NCBI RefSeq assembly: GCF_029623345.1
Contig: NZ_JAPYKH010000018.1
Coordinates: 1 to 64,000 of the forward strand
Source of the DNA: Sphingomonas phyllosphaerae
GTDB lineage: Bacteria > Pseudomonadota > Alphaproteobacteria > Sphingomonadales > Sphingomonadaceae
DNA: 64,000 nt
Reading direction: 5' to 3'
Position numbers and translations under genes: made by a program. The notes beneath the pieces were generated by a model, which saw nothing but the letters and a program-made list of their open reading frames with translations, did not search any database and was not told the DNA's origin. Positions 1 to 9,417 of the stretch are shown one piece after another; position 1 is the stretch's first letter, and each line of letters starts with the position of its first letter.

Positions 1-3000
1 ACGTCGTTGCCGAGGCCGCCGAACAGCAGGTCGTTGCCGTCGCCGCCGTCGAGCGTGTCATTGCCCAGCCCGCCGCTCAGCCAGTCGTGCCCGCCCAGAC
101 CCGCGAGCGTGTCGCCGCCGAGCCCGCCCGACAGCCGGTCCTCGCCCGCGGTGCCGGTGAGCCGGTCGGCGAAGATCGTACCGGCGCGCGTGATCCCGTC
201 GGCGATGCCAGTGACGGTCACCTCCACCGTCGCGCTGCTGGTCTGCCCGGCGGCGTCGGTGACGGTGTAGCTGAAACGGTCGGTCGCGGTTGCGCCCGGC
301 GCGAGCGCATCGAACGAATCGTCGTCGGCGACGTAGCGCAGCGTCTGCCCCGCCGCGTCGAAAGCGACATGGCCGAGCGTGCCCCGCGTGTCGACCGCCG
401 CGATCGTCAGCGTGTCGCCGGCGTCGGGGTCACGGTCGTTGCCGAGCAGCGTCGCCCACAGGTTGGCGCTGGTGGCGTCCTCGTCGACGCGCAACGCGTC
501 CGCGGCGGCGACCGGCGCCTCGTTGACGTCGCTCACCGCGATGGCGAAGCCGTGCTCGGTGGTGGCGCCCGCGCTGTCGGTCGCGCGCGCGACGATCGCG
601 TGGCTCGCCTCCGCCTCGTGGTCGAGCGCGGTCGTGGTGGTGATCACGCCGGTCCGGTGGTCCACCGCGAACAGGCCGCCGGCGTCGTCGATCAGCGCGT
701 AGTGCAACGTATCGTTGGGCGTGTCGGTCGCCGACAGCGTGCCGACGATCGTGCCCGCGGGCAGGTTCTCGGCGACGCTGGCGTGGCTGAGCGTCAGGTC
801 GCTCGGCGCGGCGCCGACGAACAGCAGCGCCACCTGCGGGTCATGGTCGGTCGGGCGCTCGCCCGCCGCCTGCGAGTTGAGATGGACCGAATCGTAGCTC
901 GCGCCGCCGACCAGCCCCTGGGTGACGAGCACATTGTCGATCTGCTGCGCGTTGCCCTCGAACAGATAGGAGTAGCGCTCCTGGTTGGGCAGCAGCGTGT
1001 TGAGGTTGGTCAGCACGCCGCCCTTGGCCGGATCGGTCAGCTGGGTCTGCGCGTCCTCGAAGTAGAAGCCGTTCCAGTCACCCAACACCGCGATGTTGAG
1101 CGCCGGGTCGTCGGCGAGATGCTCGGTGATGTACGCCTTCACCCCGGCCGCCTGCGCGGTGCGCGCGGCGTCGCCGGCGTTGACCGCCGGCTGGTCGGCG
1201 CCCTGCAGCGGCTCGCTGCCGAGCCGCGAGGTGAGGTGGACGTTGATCGCGGTCACCGTCTCGCCGGCGAAGGTGAACTGCGCCACGAGCGGGTTGCGCG
1301 TGCCCTGATAGGCCGCGCCGGTGATCAGCTCGGCGCTGCCGTCGACGTAGCCGACGCGGTCGGTGTTGTAGAGATAGCCGTTGCGGATGTTGCCGCCGGG
1401 CTCGCCCCCTGTCGAGCCGGCTACGGTGGGCGCCACCTCGACATAGGCGTAGTGCAGCCCCGACTGCGCGTGGATCGCGTTGATCAGGCCCTGCGCGGTG
1501 ACGGTGCCGGACAGGTCGGCGCCGCTGCCCGCGCCGTCGGCGTCCTGGATCTCCTGCACCGCGATCACGTCGGGCGCCTTGAGATTGTAGACGATGTCGC
1601 CCGCCAGCACGTCGAACTTCTGGTCCGACGTGTCGAGATTCTCGAGATTGTAGGTGGCGATCGAGAGGTGGTTGCTGTCGCCCGCCAGCGACGTGACCTC
1701 GCGCGCCAGCGTGACGTCCCGGGTGACGCTCACCGCCTCGGTGGCGATCACCTCATATTGGTCGAACGAGTAATTGACCACACCGGTAACGTTGCTGAGC
1801 TGGTCGCCGATCGTGTAGCCCGGGTGGAAGCCGGCGAAGACGCCGCTGTCGTCGTCGATCTGGATCTTCTCGGGATTATAGTCGCCTGGCGCGATGGTGA
1901 TGCCGCCTCGATCGTTGACGCCGGTGGCGCCTTGGCCGTGCGAGGCGACCACGTCGGTCTCGCCGAAATCGTTGGTGTTCGACACCACCTGGGGCGCGTC
2001 GATCGTCACGCGCATGCCCTCAAGCGATTCCCAGAAGTCCAGCCCGTCGTGGCGCGGATCGAATTGGGTGAGCCCGTCGTCGTCGAGCACCTCGCTCGGC
2101 GGCAGCACGCCGCCTTGGCCGATCACCATCGCGGCGGGCAGCGCGTTGCCGCTGCTCTCCACCGTCACGGTCGGACGGATCAGCTCGGTCAGCGTCAGCC
2201 CCTGCGCGTCGCCGGCATATTCGGTCACCGTCGCGGCGACGGACACGCCGTCGCCCACCGTCACCGCGGGTGCGGTGCTGGTGAAGACGAAGATGCCGTC
2301 CGATGTCGCGTCGTTGCCGTCGCCGTGCGCCGACTGGAGATAGAAGCCGTTGGTATCCACCGCGGTGACGATGCCGGTGGTGGTGACGCTCTGGTCGACA
2401 TAGGCGGAGCGGTGCGCCTCGCCCTGGATCGCGCCGATGCTGAGCGCGATCGGGTCGTCGTTGACGATCGTGCCGGTGGCATGCGCGACGTCGACCACCA
2501 CGTCGCCGGTGGTCGCGCCGAGCGTCAGCGACAGCGTCTCGTTGGGCTCGCCGAAGGTATCGCCGTGCACCGGCACGACGATCGTCCTGCTCTCCTCGCC
2601 CGCGGCGAAGCGGACCGTGCCAGCGAGCGCCGCGCCGGGAGCCAGGTCGTCAACGCCGGCGGTGCCGTCGAGGTGGATGGCATAGTCGACGCTCGCGGCC
2701 AGCGCGGTGCCGCCGGCGCGGCGCACGGTGAAGACCAGCTGGGTGACGCCGTCGTCCCCCTCGGCCACCTGCGCGTCGGCGACGCTGATCCGCCCGGTAC
2801 CGATGGCGGAGAGGAAGCTCTGCCCGGCGTTGACGCTGCCGAAGCTGCTCGCCTGCCCCGCCGCCCAGGTGAAGTCGGCCGCGGTCGCCCCCGCGCCGGT
2901 GAGCTGGAGCGAGAGGCCGGTCGCGGGGGCGGGGTCCTCGGACACGCCGATGTCGGTGCTGGTGACGCCCGCCGCCGGCGTGCCCGCGGCGGCGGTGAAG

Positions 3001-3311
3001 GTCCCCTCGTAGGAGAGCAGCTGGACGACGCTCCCGTCGGGCGCGATCAGCGCGACGCCGTCGGCCCCGCCGTTCTGGATGCCCACGCGCGCGAACGACA
3101 GCGCACCATAGCCGGCGCCCTCGTCGTCGATCGTGCCGGTCAGCGCCAGCGTGTCGTACACCGGTGCCGCGGCGGGCGTGTTCGAGCCGTTGTAGAAGAC
3201 CAGGCGGTAGCCGCCGAGATCGGTGCCCGCGGCGCCCGCGACCTCGATCGCCTCGCCGGCGTCGGTGCCGACATTGTCATAGTGGATCTCGTTGATGAAG
3301 ACGTCGGGCAT
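1..3311 (-). CDS. Secreted RTX-type multidomain nuclease/phosphatase-like protein (3' end outside window)
   Basis: About 1,103 codons are in the window and the gene continues past position 1. In order I read a lamin-tail-like N-terminus (MPDVFINEIHYDN; residues 1-160), a Calx-beta-like region (about 170-285), and an ExeM/NucH-like endonuclease/exonuclease/phosphatase domain (about 550-830). The last carries ATYNLENLD, VQEIQDADG, LGDWNGF and PTDHDP, the residues expected for metal-dependent phosphodiester hydrolysis. A cadherin-like repeat (about 832-929), a VCBS-like region and GGxGxDxL RTX nonapeptides (from about 1057) follow. RTX repeats bind calcium during type I secretion, so an extracellular nuclease role is inferred. 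There is no N-terminal signal peptide, which fits a C-terminal secretion signal lying outside the window. The substrate is unknown. Confidence 0.9.
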   Translation of the reverse strand, partial: MPDVFINEIHYDNVGTDAGEAIEVAGAAGTDLGGYRLVFYNGSNTPAAAPVYDTLALTGTIDDEGAGYGALSFARVGIQNGGADGVALIAPDGSVVQLLSYEGTFTAAAGTPAAGVTSTDIGVSEDPAPATGLSLQLTGAGATAADFTWAAGQASSFGSVNAGQSFLSAIGTGRISVADAQVAEGDDGVTQLVFTVRRAGGTALAASVDYAIHLDGTAGVDDLAPGAALAGTVRFAAGEESRTIVVPVHGDTFGEPNETLSLTLGATTGDVVVDVAHATGTIVNDDPIALSIGAIQGEAHRSAYVDQSVTTTGIVTAVDTNGFYLQSAHGDGNDATSDGIFVFTSTAPAVTVGDGVSVAATVTEYAGDAQGLTLTELIRPTVTVESSGNALPAAMVIGQGGVLPPSEVLDDDGLTQFDPRHDGLDFWESLEGMRVTIDAPQVVSNTNDFGETDVVASHGQGATGVNDRGGITIAPGDYNPEKIQIDDDSGVFAGFHPGYTIGDQLSNVTGVVNYSFDQYEVIATEAVSVTRDVTLAREVTSLAGDSNHLSIATYNLENLDTSDQKFDVLAGDIVYNLKAPDVIAVQEIQDADGAGSGADLSGTVTAQGLINAIHAQSGLHYAYVEVAPTVAGSTGGEPGGNIRNGYLYNTDRVGYVDGSAELITGAAYQGTRNPLVAQFTFAGETVTAINVHLTSRLGSEPLQGADQPAVNAGDAARTAQAAGVKAYITEHLADDPALNIAVLGDWNGFYFEDAQTQLTDPAKGGVLTNLNTLLPNQERYSYLFEGNAQQIDNVLVTQGLVGGASYDSVHLNSQAAGERPTDHDPQVALLFVGAAPSDLTLSHASVAENLPAGTIVGTLSATDTPNDTLHYALIDDAGGLFAVDHRTGVITTTTALDHEAEASHAIVARATDSAGATTEHGFAIAVSDVNEAPVAAADALRVDEDATSANLWATLLGNDRDPDAGDTLTIAAVDTRGTLGHVAFDAAGQTLRYVADDDSFDALAPGATATDRFSYTVTDAAGQTSSATVEVTVTGIADGITRAGTIFADRLTGTAGEDRLSGGLGGDTLAGLGGHDWLSGGLGNDTLDGGDGNDLLFGGLGND

Positions 3312-3666
3312 CGCCGCACTCGCGCTGAAAGGTTTCTGTAAAGTTTAGACAGAGTTAGCGGCGCAGTGTGACAGCTATGTGGCGCTCGGGCAGCGCCGCA
3401 CTTGCGCCTTTACGTCCGACGAAAGCGGTATGCGCCGAATTGTGGCAGCGCAGCGCACGATCGGCAGCCGTTCTACCCACCGAACTCATGCCGCGCGGCT
3501 TGGGTATGCCAGGATTTGCGAGCTGACCCGCTTGCGACTCCTTAAGCGCGTGAACACCAATGGCGCACGATGGCCAGTCCGAAAAGCGCAACGTCGCACG
3601 AGCATAACCAACAACCAGCCGTCAATTGTCGCAATGACGCTGCCTCATCAGGAAAGCTGGTCGATC
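3312..3666. other. Intergenic region, nothing recognised
   Basis: This gap lies upstream of the RTX gene and downstream of the PHP hydrolase gene. It probably holds the RTX promoter. Several overlapping frames are open in both directions but none shows a ribosome binding site or a familiar protein. Confidence 0.5.
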
Positions 3667-5208
3667 TCATAGGCGGGCGCACGGAGTTAGATAGATTGCA
3701 TTGCCGATCAACAATGGCGCGCCGTCTCGCTCGACAAGTGCCGCCAGCCACTTGGTCGCCGCGCCCGTGCCTAGCGTCGTCATAAGCGTTGCGTCCGCAT
3801 CGCTGATTTTCGTCGCGCTTATCTCGCCACGATCGCCGAGTAGTCTGACCGTGGCACCCATACCCCCGATCACGTGCGTACTGACGTGGACGGAGCCGCA
3901 CAGCGGCAGGCTCCCTCCCATCGCTGCCTGCACCCCGCCCGCGGTCGCGGTGAGATCGAGAAGGCGCTCCGTTGTCCCGTCGACGTCGACGAACGCGCGG
4001 CCGGAGCGGATGCCGTCGAGGATAGCCCGCGTCGACAGTTCGTTCGCCTCGATCACCGTGGTCGGACGCCCGACACGCGACGGACCGGTCACACCGTCAG
4101 GATCGTGACTGTCGCTCCCCGCGATCGCTGTGACACGATCCCCGGCGTCGAGCCGCTCACGCCATCGCGTCAGCCCCGTCATGGGGCCGGTGGTGACCGC
4201 GCCGTTGATCACCTCGATCGCGTCGACCTGGCGCCAGTCGGTGTCGGGCCATGTCCAGCCGCACCCCATGCAGCGCTCGCCCGACGGCAGTCCGGGGTGG
4301 TTGAGCGAGAACAGCGCGCCGGCGGTGTGCGCGTCACGCTGCAACGCCGCCACGCCCTCGCGCCCCGCGAGCCGGAAGTCGACAAAGCGCGTTGGCGCGA
4401 AGATGTTGGCGTGGCCGTGGAAGGTGGTAAGCTCGACGCCGGGGATCAGCAGCAGCGGCGCGACCCAGGGCTGAAGCTCGCGCAGCGCGGAGAAATGCGC
4501 GACGGTGTTGTGGTCGGTCACCGCGACAAAATCGAGCCCCGCCGCCGCGGCCGCAAGGACGGTGCGGAACAGCGGACACGGCACGCGCGCGGGAACCGCC
4601 GCGGCGGCGGTAGCGCGGGTGGCGCAGGAGCCGTCACTGTTGGCGTCGTGGAGGTGGAGGTCGCCGCGGTACCAGGCGCGGCCGCTACGCAGCGGCGCGC
4701 CCTCGGCCTGGACCGTGGCGGCGCGCCCAGCGGCACGATCGAACCAGAGCTGGACGCGGTAGCGGCTGTGCGTGCCGGCGCGGATGTTCGGCACGCCGAG
4801 CATCACCTGCCATGTGCCAGCGGGAAGCGGGCCGGCGAGATAGCCCGGCGTCGCGTCGGTGGTGGCCACCGTCACGCGGTCGCGCGCGCCGCCGCTCCAG
4901 CCGCGGAAACGCGTCGGATCCCACAGCCCGAGGTCGACCACCGTGTGGTCCGCCTTGTCGTAGCTGAGCGCGAGCGTGATCCGCTCGACGCCCGCAGGCA
5001 CGGTGACGGGAACGGCGCGATAGGTCTCGTGGTCGGCGCGGGTGAGCTCACCCGTGAGAGTGATATCCTGAGCGCGCGCAACCTGCGGGACGAGAAGGAA
5101 GACCGCGAGGAAGGTCAGGAGCAAGCGGCGCGCATCGCCCTTCTCCTTCCAGAGCGAGGGCGACGGCTCCCGAAGCGGCGGCCGACGTGAGGGACGAGAA
5201 AGCGCCAC
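3667..5208 (-). CDS. CehA/McbA-family PHP-domain metallohydrolase, exported
   Basis: A 513-residue protein with a hydrophobic export signal ending near VARAQ (residues 28-47), a beta-rich N-terminal region and a C-terminal PHP domain. The metal-binding signatures are GDLHLHDANSDG (about residue 180), AVTDHNT (about 227), PGVELTTFHGHANIF and GSDSHDP. CehA-type proteins are periplasmic metal-dependent phosphoesterase or carbamate-ester hydrolases; the substrate here is unknown. It starts with GTG nine bases after the stop of the upstream TonB receptor, so the two are very probably one transcript. The receptor likely imports the compound this enzyme cleaves, or the enzyme scavenges phosphate from it. 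Confidence 0.85.
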   Translation of the reverse strand: MALSRPSRRPPLREPSPSLWKEKGDARRLLLTFLAVFLLVPQVARAQDITLTGELTRADHETYRAVPVTVPAGVERITLALSYDKADHTVVDLGLWDPTRFRGWSGGARDRVTVATTDATPGYLAGPLPAGTWQVMLGVPNIRAGTHSRYRVQLWFDRAAGRAATVQAEGAPLRSGRAWYRGDLHLHDANSDGSCATRATAAAAVPARVPCPLFRTVLAAAAAGLDFVAVTDHNTVAHFSALRELQPWVAPLLLIPGVELTTFHGHANIFAPTRFVDFRLAGREGVAALQRDAHTAGALFSLNHPGLPSGERCMGCGWTWPDTDWRQVDAIEVINGAVTTGPMTGLTRWRERLDAGDRVTAIAGSDSHDPDGVTGPSRVGRPTTVIEANELSTRAILDGIRSGRAFVDVDGTTERLLDLTATAGGVQAAMGGSLPLCGSVHVSTHVIGGMGATVRLLGDRGEISATKISDADATLMTTLGTGAATKWLAALVERDGAPLLIGNAIYLTPCARL

Positions 5209-5216
5209 GCCCCCGC

Positions 5217-7718
5217 TCAGAACCGCACGTCCACCGCGAAGCGCACGTTGCGCCCGAGGATCGGGCGGCCGATGAACAGCGAGTCGGTCGCCTGGCCGCT
5301 GGTCAGCTCGCCCGCGCGCGGGTTGCCCTCGGTCAGCCCGAGCGCGTTGGTGAGATTGTCGCCATAGGCCCAGAGCGATACGCGGTCGGTGAGCGCGAAG
5401 CGCGCGCTTGCGTTCAGCACGGTATAGGCCGGCAGCTCCGAGGTGTTGGCTGCGTCGGCGTAGCGCTTGGTGTAATGTTCGACGTCGCCCTGTACGCGCA
5501 GCCGATCGCCGAGCAGCGTCACCGCCGGGGTGGCGCGCAGCGCCAGCTTGGGCACGCGCAGCAGCTGGTTGCCCGAGTAATCGCGCGGCGTCAACGTCGT
5601 GCCCGACAGCTCGTTGTAGCGCAGGTCGCGGAAGGTCGGATCCTGCGCGGTGGCGTTGAGCGTGAAGTCGAACCAGCGCACCGGCCGCACCGTCGCCTCG
5701 AACTCCAGGCCATAGGCACGAGTGTTGGTGTAGATCGTCTGCTGCGTGTAACCGCCGGTCGCGGCGTCGAACTGGAAGTTGCCGATCGAGTAAGCGTCAA
5801 AGTCGGTCAGGAAGGCGGTGGCATAGGCGCTCAGCAGCGGGTCCGCATATTTCAGGCCGGCCTCGTACATCCGGATGCCTTGGGTCCGCGGCTGCGCGGT
5901 GGCGCTCGTGATGAAGCTGCCGACGCTCGGCAGGCGGAAGGCCGAGGTGTAACGCGCGAAGACACCCGCCACGTCGGCGAACTGCCAGTCGACGCCGATG
6001 GTCGCGCCGACCCGATCGAAGGTGCGATCGAAGCCGACGAACTGGCCGTTGCCGGTGAGCACGTTGTTGTCCGCCAGCGTCGCGGGGTCGCCGAGGTTGA
6101 CGCTGGTCGACCCTTCCTGCGCGCCGTCGGTCTGGACATGCTCGTAGCGCACCCCGCCGTCCACCCGCACGCTCGGCAGCAGCTGCCACTCGTCCGAGGC
6201 ATAGACCGCCCAGGTCGTCTGCTGCCCGCTGCCGTCCGCGAACTCGGAGCCGTAGCGCGACACGCCGTTCTGCGTCGCCGCGCCGACCACCTGCCCGGCC
6301 GCGTTCACCGCGACGAAGTCGAGCAGGCGCGAGTTGTCCGACACGTCCTGCAGCGTAGTCGCCGAGTAGCGCCGGAAGGTCTCCTTCACGCGCGCGAGAT
6401 AGCCGCCGATCGCGACGTCGTGGCTCTGGCCGAACAGCTCGAAGCGGCGGCTCAGCCGCAGGTCGTCGAGGAACTCGCTCTCGATCACCGTCACCGGGCG
6501 CGCGCTGTTCTCGAACACCAGCCCGTTGCCGTTCTGCGCAGCGAGATCGAAAGCCTCGCCCGTGTCGGTGTAGCGCAGCCGCGCGTCGCTCGCGCCCGGA
6601 TAAGCCGCGAGCAGCGCGGCGCGGCGCGACGCGACATAGCTCGCCGCGGTCGCAATTGAGGCGGGGTAGACGCCGTTGCGGACCGTGTTCGACGAGCGGT
6701 AGCGCGCATTGTTGGTCAGCTTGAACCCGTCGCCCATGTCCCAGGCGGCGAGCACCGAGAATTGGTCGAGACGGATGCTGGTGCCGTCGGTGTTGTTGAA
6801 GTTCACCGGACCGTTCGCGCTGCGCAGCGTGAGATAGGCCGAGGCGCGACTGGCGGTGGTGCCGTAATGCGGGTCGAAACCCGGTATGCCGGTGACCTTG
6901 CCGTTGCGGTCCTTGGTCAGCGGGATGCCGGTGTAGAAGATCGCGTTGTCGTCAAGGTGCTTGTAGCTGAGCGTCAGCTGCGCGTCGCCGAAATCCTTGG
7001 CGAGGTCGGCGCGCACCTGGCCGCCCTTGTTGCCGGTAAAGCCGGGATCGCGCACGCCCTGTTCGTTGCGGTAGAAACCGCCGACGCCGAGCGTCCAACC
7101 GTCTGCCAGCGGCGTGCCGACCCAGCCGTCGAAGCGGAACAGCTCGGCGGTCGGACCGTAGAGCACGCGCGCGTTGGCGCTCAGCGCGTCGCCGGGCTTG
7201 CGCGTGATGTAATTGACCACGCCGCCGGGCGCGTTGGAGTAGAAGATCGAGGATGGACCGCCGCGTACCACCTCGATCCGCTGAACCGACTCGTCGATGC
7301 GATAGGCCTGGTCGGCGTTGAGGTAACCGAGCGCGGGATCGTGCTGCACCGGCAGGCCGTCCTCGAGCAGATTGATCGAGCCGAAGCCGTCTACGGGGAT
7401 GCCGCGGGCACGCACGTTGCCGCTGCCCTCGCCGCCGGACGCCTCGACCCAGAAGCCGGGGACCGACTTGAGCGTCTCGGTTACGCTCGACGGCGCGCGC
7501 GAGCGGATCGCGGCGTCATCGAGCGTGGTGACCGAGTAGCTGGTCTCCAGCTTGGTACGCTCGCCGCTGCCGGCGCGCCCCGTGACCACGATCTCGTCGC
7601 CCTCGGAAGATGCCGGCTCGCTGCCCACGGGCGCCGGCGCGGTTTGTGCCCGCCCTGAGACCGCCGCGAGACAAGCAGCACCAGCACATAGGGACGCGAA
7701 AACTCTGGCTCTCATCAT
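5217..7718 (-). CDS. TonB-dependent outer-membrane receptor
   Basis: About 833 residues with a signal peptide (AVSGRAQ), a TonB-box-like EIVVTGR stretch, a plug domain (SVTETLKSVPGFW, VEVVRGGPSSIFY, PGGVVNYITRKPG) and a long beta-barrel ending in phenylalanine (FAVDVRF). A GTG at 7724 is also in frame. I chose ATG 7718 because a GGGTGG-like ribosome site lies just upstream, and ATG 7715 is equally possible. The plug resembles the FpvA/FhuA-like group that imports ferric chelates or other bulky ligands. It is first in a two-gene unit with the PHP hydrolase. Confidence 0.93.
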   Translation of the reverse strand: MMRARVFASLCAGAACLAAVSGRAQTAPAPVGSEPASSEGDEIVVTGRAGSGERTKLETSYSVTTLDDAAIRSRAPSSVTETLKSVPGFWVEASGGEGSGNVRARGIPVDGFGSINLLEDGLPVQHDPALGYLNADQAYRIDESVQRIEVVRGGPSSIFYSNAPGGVVNYITRKPGDALSANARVLYGPTAELFRFDGWVGTPLADGWTLGVGGFYRNEQGVRDPGFTGNKGGQVRADLAKDFGDAQLTLSYKHLDDNAIFYTGIPLTKDRNGKVTGIPGFDPHYGTTASRASAYLTLRSANGPVNFNNTDGTSIRLDQFSVLAAWDMGDGFKLTNNARYRSSNTVRNGVYPASIATAASYVASRRAALLAAYPGASDARLRYTDTGEAFDLAAQNGNGLVFENSARPVTVIESEFLDDLRLSRRFELFGQSHDVAIGGYLARVKETFRRYSATTLQDVSDNSRLLDFVAVNAAGQVVGAATQNGVSRYGSEFADGSGQQTTWAVYASDEWQLLPSVRVDGGVRYEHVQTDGAQEGSTSVNLGDPATLADNNVLTGNGQFVGFDRTFDRVGATIGVDWQFADVAGVFARYTSAFRLPSVGSFITSATAQPRTQGIRMYEAGLKYADPLLSAYATAFLTDFDAYSIGNFQFDAATGGYTQQTIYTNTRAYGLEFEATVRPVRWFDFTLNATAQDPTFRDLRYNELSGTTLTPRDYSGNQLLRVPKLALRATPAVTLLGDRLRVQGDVEHYTKRYADAANTSELPAYTVLNASARFALTDRVSLWAYGDNLTNALGLTEGNPRAGELTSGQATDSLFIGRPILGRNVRFAVDVRF

Positions 7719-7997
7719 TCCCACCCGTTGCGAATTTCAATCACTTGCGGGTCGGTTAGGGCAAAGGCATGTCACTTCCGAGACAAGCCCGTCGAACAGG
7801 CGGGAACGGTTCGACGGCCTCGGGCGATAGTAGACCGCACCCGAAGCGCCCACCTCGCGATGCCTCATGCGTGGCGGTGACCCAGGACCGGACGTTCCCG
7901 GCGCTCTGTCCGGCTCCCAGCTCCCGACGCTCATTCATCTCCGCGGCCGCACGCGTGACGCACCGCAAAGCCGTTCACCTAGTCGAGCCTTGGCAGG

Positions 7998-8354
7998 TTA
8001 GCCGCGCCTCGTACGCTTTCGTCTTGAGCGCGCGGCCGTGAAGCTCTCTGTCGATCGATACTCCGGGCCAAGGGTGTTTTTCGTATGCCGATCGAACCTT
8101 CGATCACCGCGAGCACCCGCGGCACGGAGCAATCGTGAACATCTCCAAAGCAGGAAGGCTACCCACGACACGCTGGCAGTTGTCGAAACGGCTGCAATCC
8201 CCAGCTCCGCTGCATTGTATGGCCATTTCAGAAATATGAGTGGGGCAAGCGGAACAACGACGGCCCAGAGCGAGAGCGTTGCTCGCTTCGCATAGGAAGG
8301 ATGCTGGGCAAGGTCACGATCAACGAAGCGACGCAGGCGGAGGTACATGCTCAT
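7998..8354 (-). CDS. Small putative inner-membrane protein
   Basis: 118 residues with a basic N-terminus, two adjacent hydrophobic segments (about 28-45 and 50-68) and a long Arg/Lys-rich tail. I recognise no family. The start is ATG 8354, with ATG 8348 as an alternative; neither has a strong ribosome site. It stands alone between the TonB receptor and a small exported protein. Confidence 0.45.
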   Translation of the reverse strand: MSMYLRLRRFVDRDLAQHPSYAKRATLSLWAVVVPLAPLIFLKWPYNAAELGIAAVSTTASVSWVAFLLWRCSRLLRAAGARGDRRFDRHTKNTLGPEYRSTESFTAARSRRKRTRRG

Positions 8355-8649
8355 GGAGCCACTCTAATGTTGGCGCCGATGCCTGCAATTAGCGTTGGAC
8401 ATCGTTTGCCATGCGAATATCCGCAGGGTGCGATGCCCACCTGCCTTCCATCCAGGCCGAGCAACATCGCGACTGAGGCGTCTGAGATCTGGCAGGAAAG
8501 CGGCTGGTCGGGTCTCGGCAAGGCAACCGGCGATAGCTGCCGCCGCTGTTGACGTTCCATCTTCGAGAACGATCCGTTTGGGACTTTTTAGGTCTGGATG
8601 CCTTGGTAAGAACCGCGAATAACGGTACGTCGTTTTGGTGAGGTGTGGC

Positions 8650-8943
8650 GTGGCTATAATCCGAGCTGCTTTTCTGGTTTGCACAGCCATCCTCGCCGAT
8701 GCTTCAATCGCCCAATCAGTCACCCCAATTTTGCCACCGCAGGGCGAAGCGTCCGCTCCCCCGACATGGCCCTCGACCCATCCGCTTACTCAGGCCGACC
8801 TGCTTGTGCTTCGTCAGGCTCTGGGGCCAAAGGATGAGCGGACACCGAGGCAGCGCTGCTTGGACAAAGAGCGGCGCAGGCTTGGCGGGCACGTTTCCGA
8901 TCTCGCTGCGGCCGCTATTGACCTGAAGTGCAGTCAGTTGTGA
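8650..8943 (+). CDS. Small exported protein of unknown function
   Basis: 97 residues from GTG 8650, with a GGTGAGG ribosome site six bases upstream. The N-terminus (VAIIRAAFLVCTAILADASIAQ) looks like a cleavable signal peptide. The mature part is Pro-rich, then has a charged segment with two cysteines (RQRCLDKERRRLGG and LKCSQL) that could form a disulfide in the periplasm. Function is unknown. An upstream in-frame TTG (8635) is less likely. Confidence 0.5.
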   Translation: MAIIRAAFLVCTAILADASIAQSVTPILPPQGEASAPPTWPSTHPLTQADLLVLRQALGPKDERTPRQRCLDKERRRLGGHVSDLAAAAIDLKCSQL

Positions 8944-9417
8944 CATGCCGCTCAAAGGGCGTCCGTGAACAAGCGACCGCTTTAAGGCGGCTGGATTGCG
9001 TAGCCGGTGGCAAGGTTTGGGCGCTAGCGGCCTCTTCCCCTTGTGCCGAGGGCCCATTCCCGGTCACTCTGGCGCCCCTCCCCGCTTACCAACTCCGGCA
9101 GCTCGTTAATCTCGCCGCTCGAACCACCCGGGCGCTCCGCGCAGCGGTCCGGCTGGTCTCATTGGCAGCTTTACGGACTATCAAATTTGATTCTGCCTTG
9201 GATTGCGCCCCTGAGCGTTTGTGCGTGGCCAAATGCGGCCTCTCCCCCGCAAAGCCTACATCAATGGCAAAGCGGTGACGTCTAATCTTACCGCCATCTC
9301 GGCGTACGACGTTAGTCTAAGTAGGACGGAATGATGTAAACAAACGGAGTCAGCGGTCGTTCGGAAAGCTTAGGCAAGATGCCCCATATAGCTGCACCGA
9401 GATCAGGAGGTAGGCTG
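8944..9417. other. Intergenic region upstream of flagellin
   Basis: 474 bases with no convincing gene on either strand. It should hold the flagellin promoter. I looked for sigma-28 and sigma-54 flagellar promoters and did not find a match I would defend. An AGGAGG ribosome site ends it at 9406-9411. Confidence 0.5.

Noticed and set aside
87-3341. Very long plus-strand frame (1,084 codons)
   Set aside because: Antisense to the RTX gene; composition is Arg/Val/Asp/Gly-rich without domains, an effect of high GC in the codon third position.
3874-6659. Plus-strand frames of 438 and 490 codons
   Set aside because: Antisense shadows of the PHP hydrolase and TonB receptor, both of which have clear family motifs.
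8944-9417. Sigma-28 or sigma-54 flagellar promoter
   Set aside because: No sequence with both elements at proper spacing could be defended.
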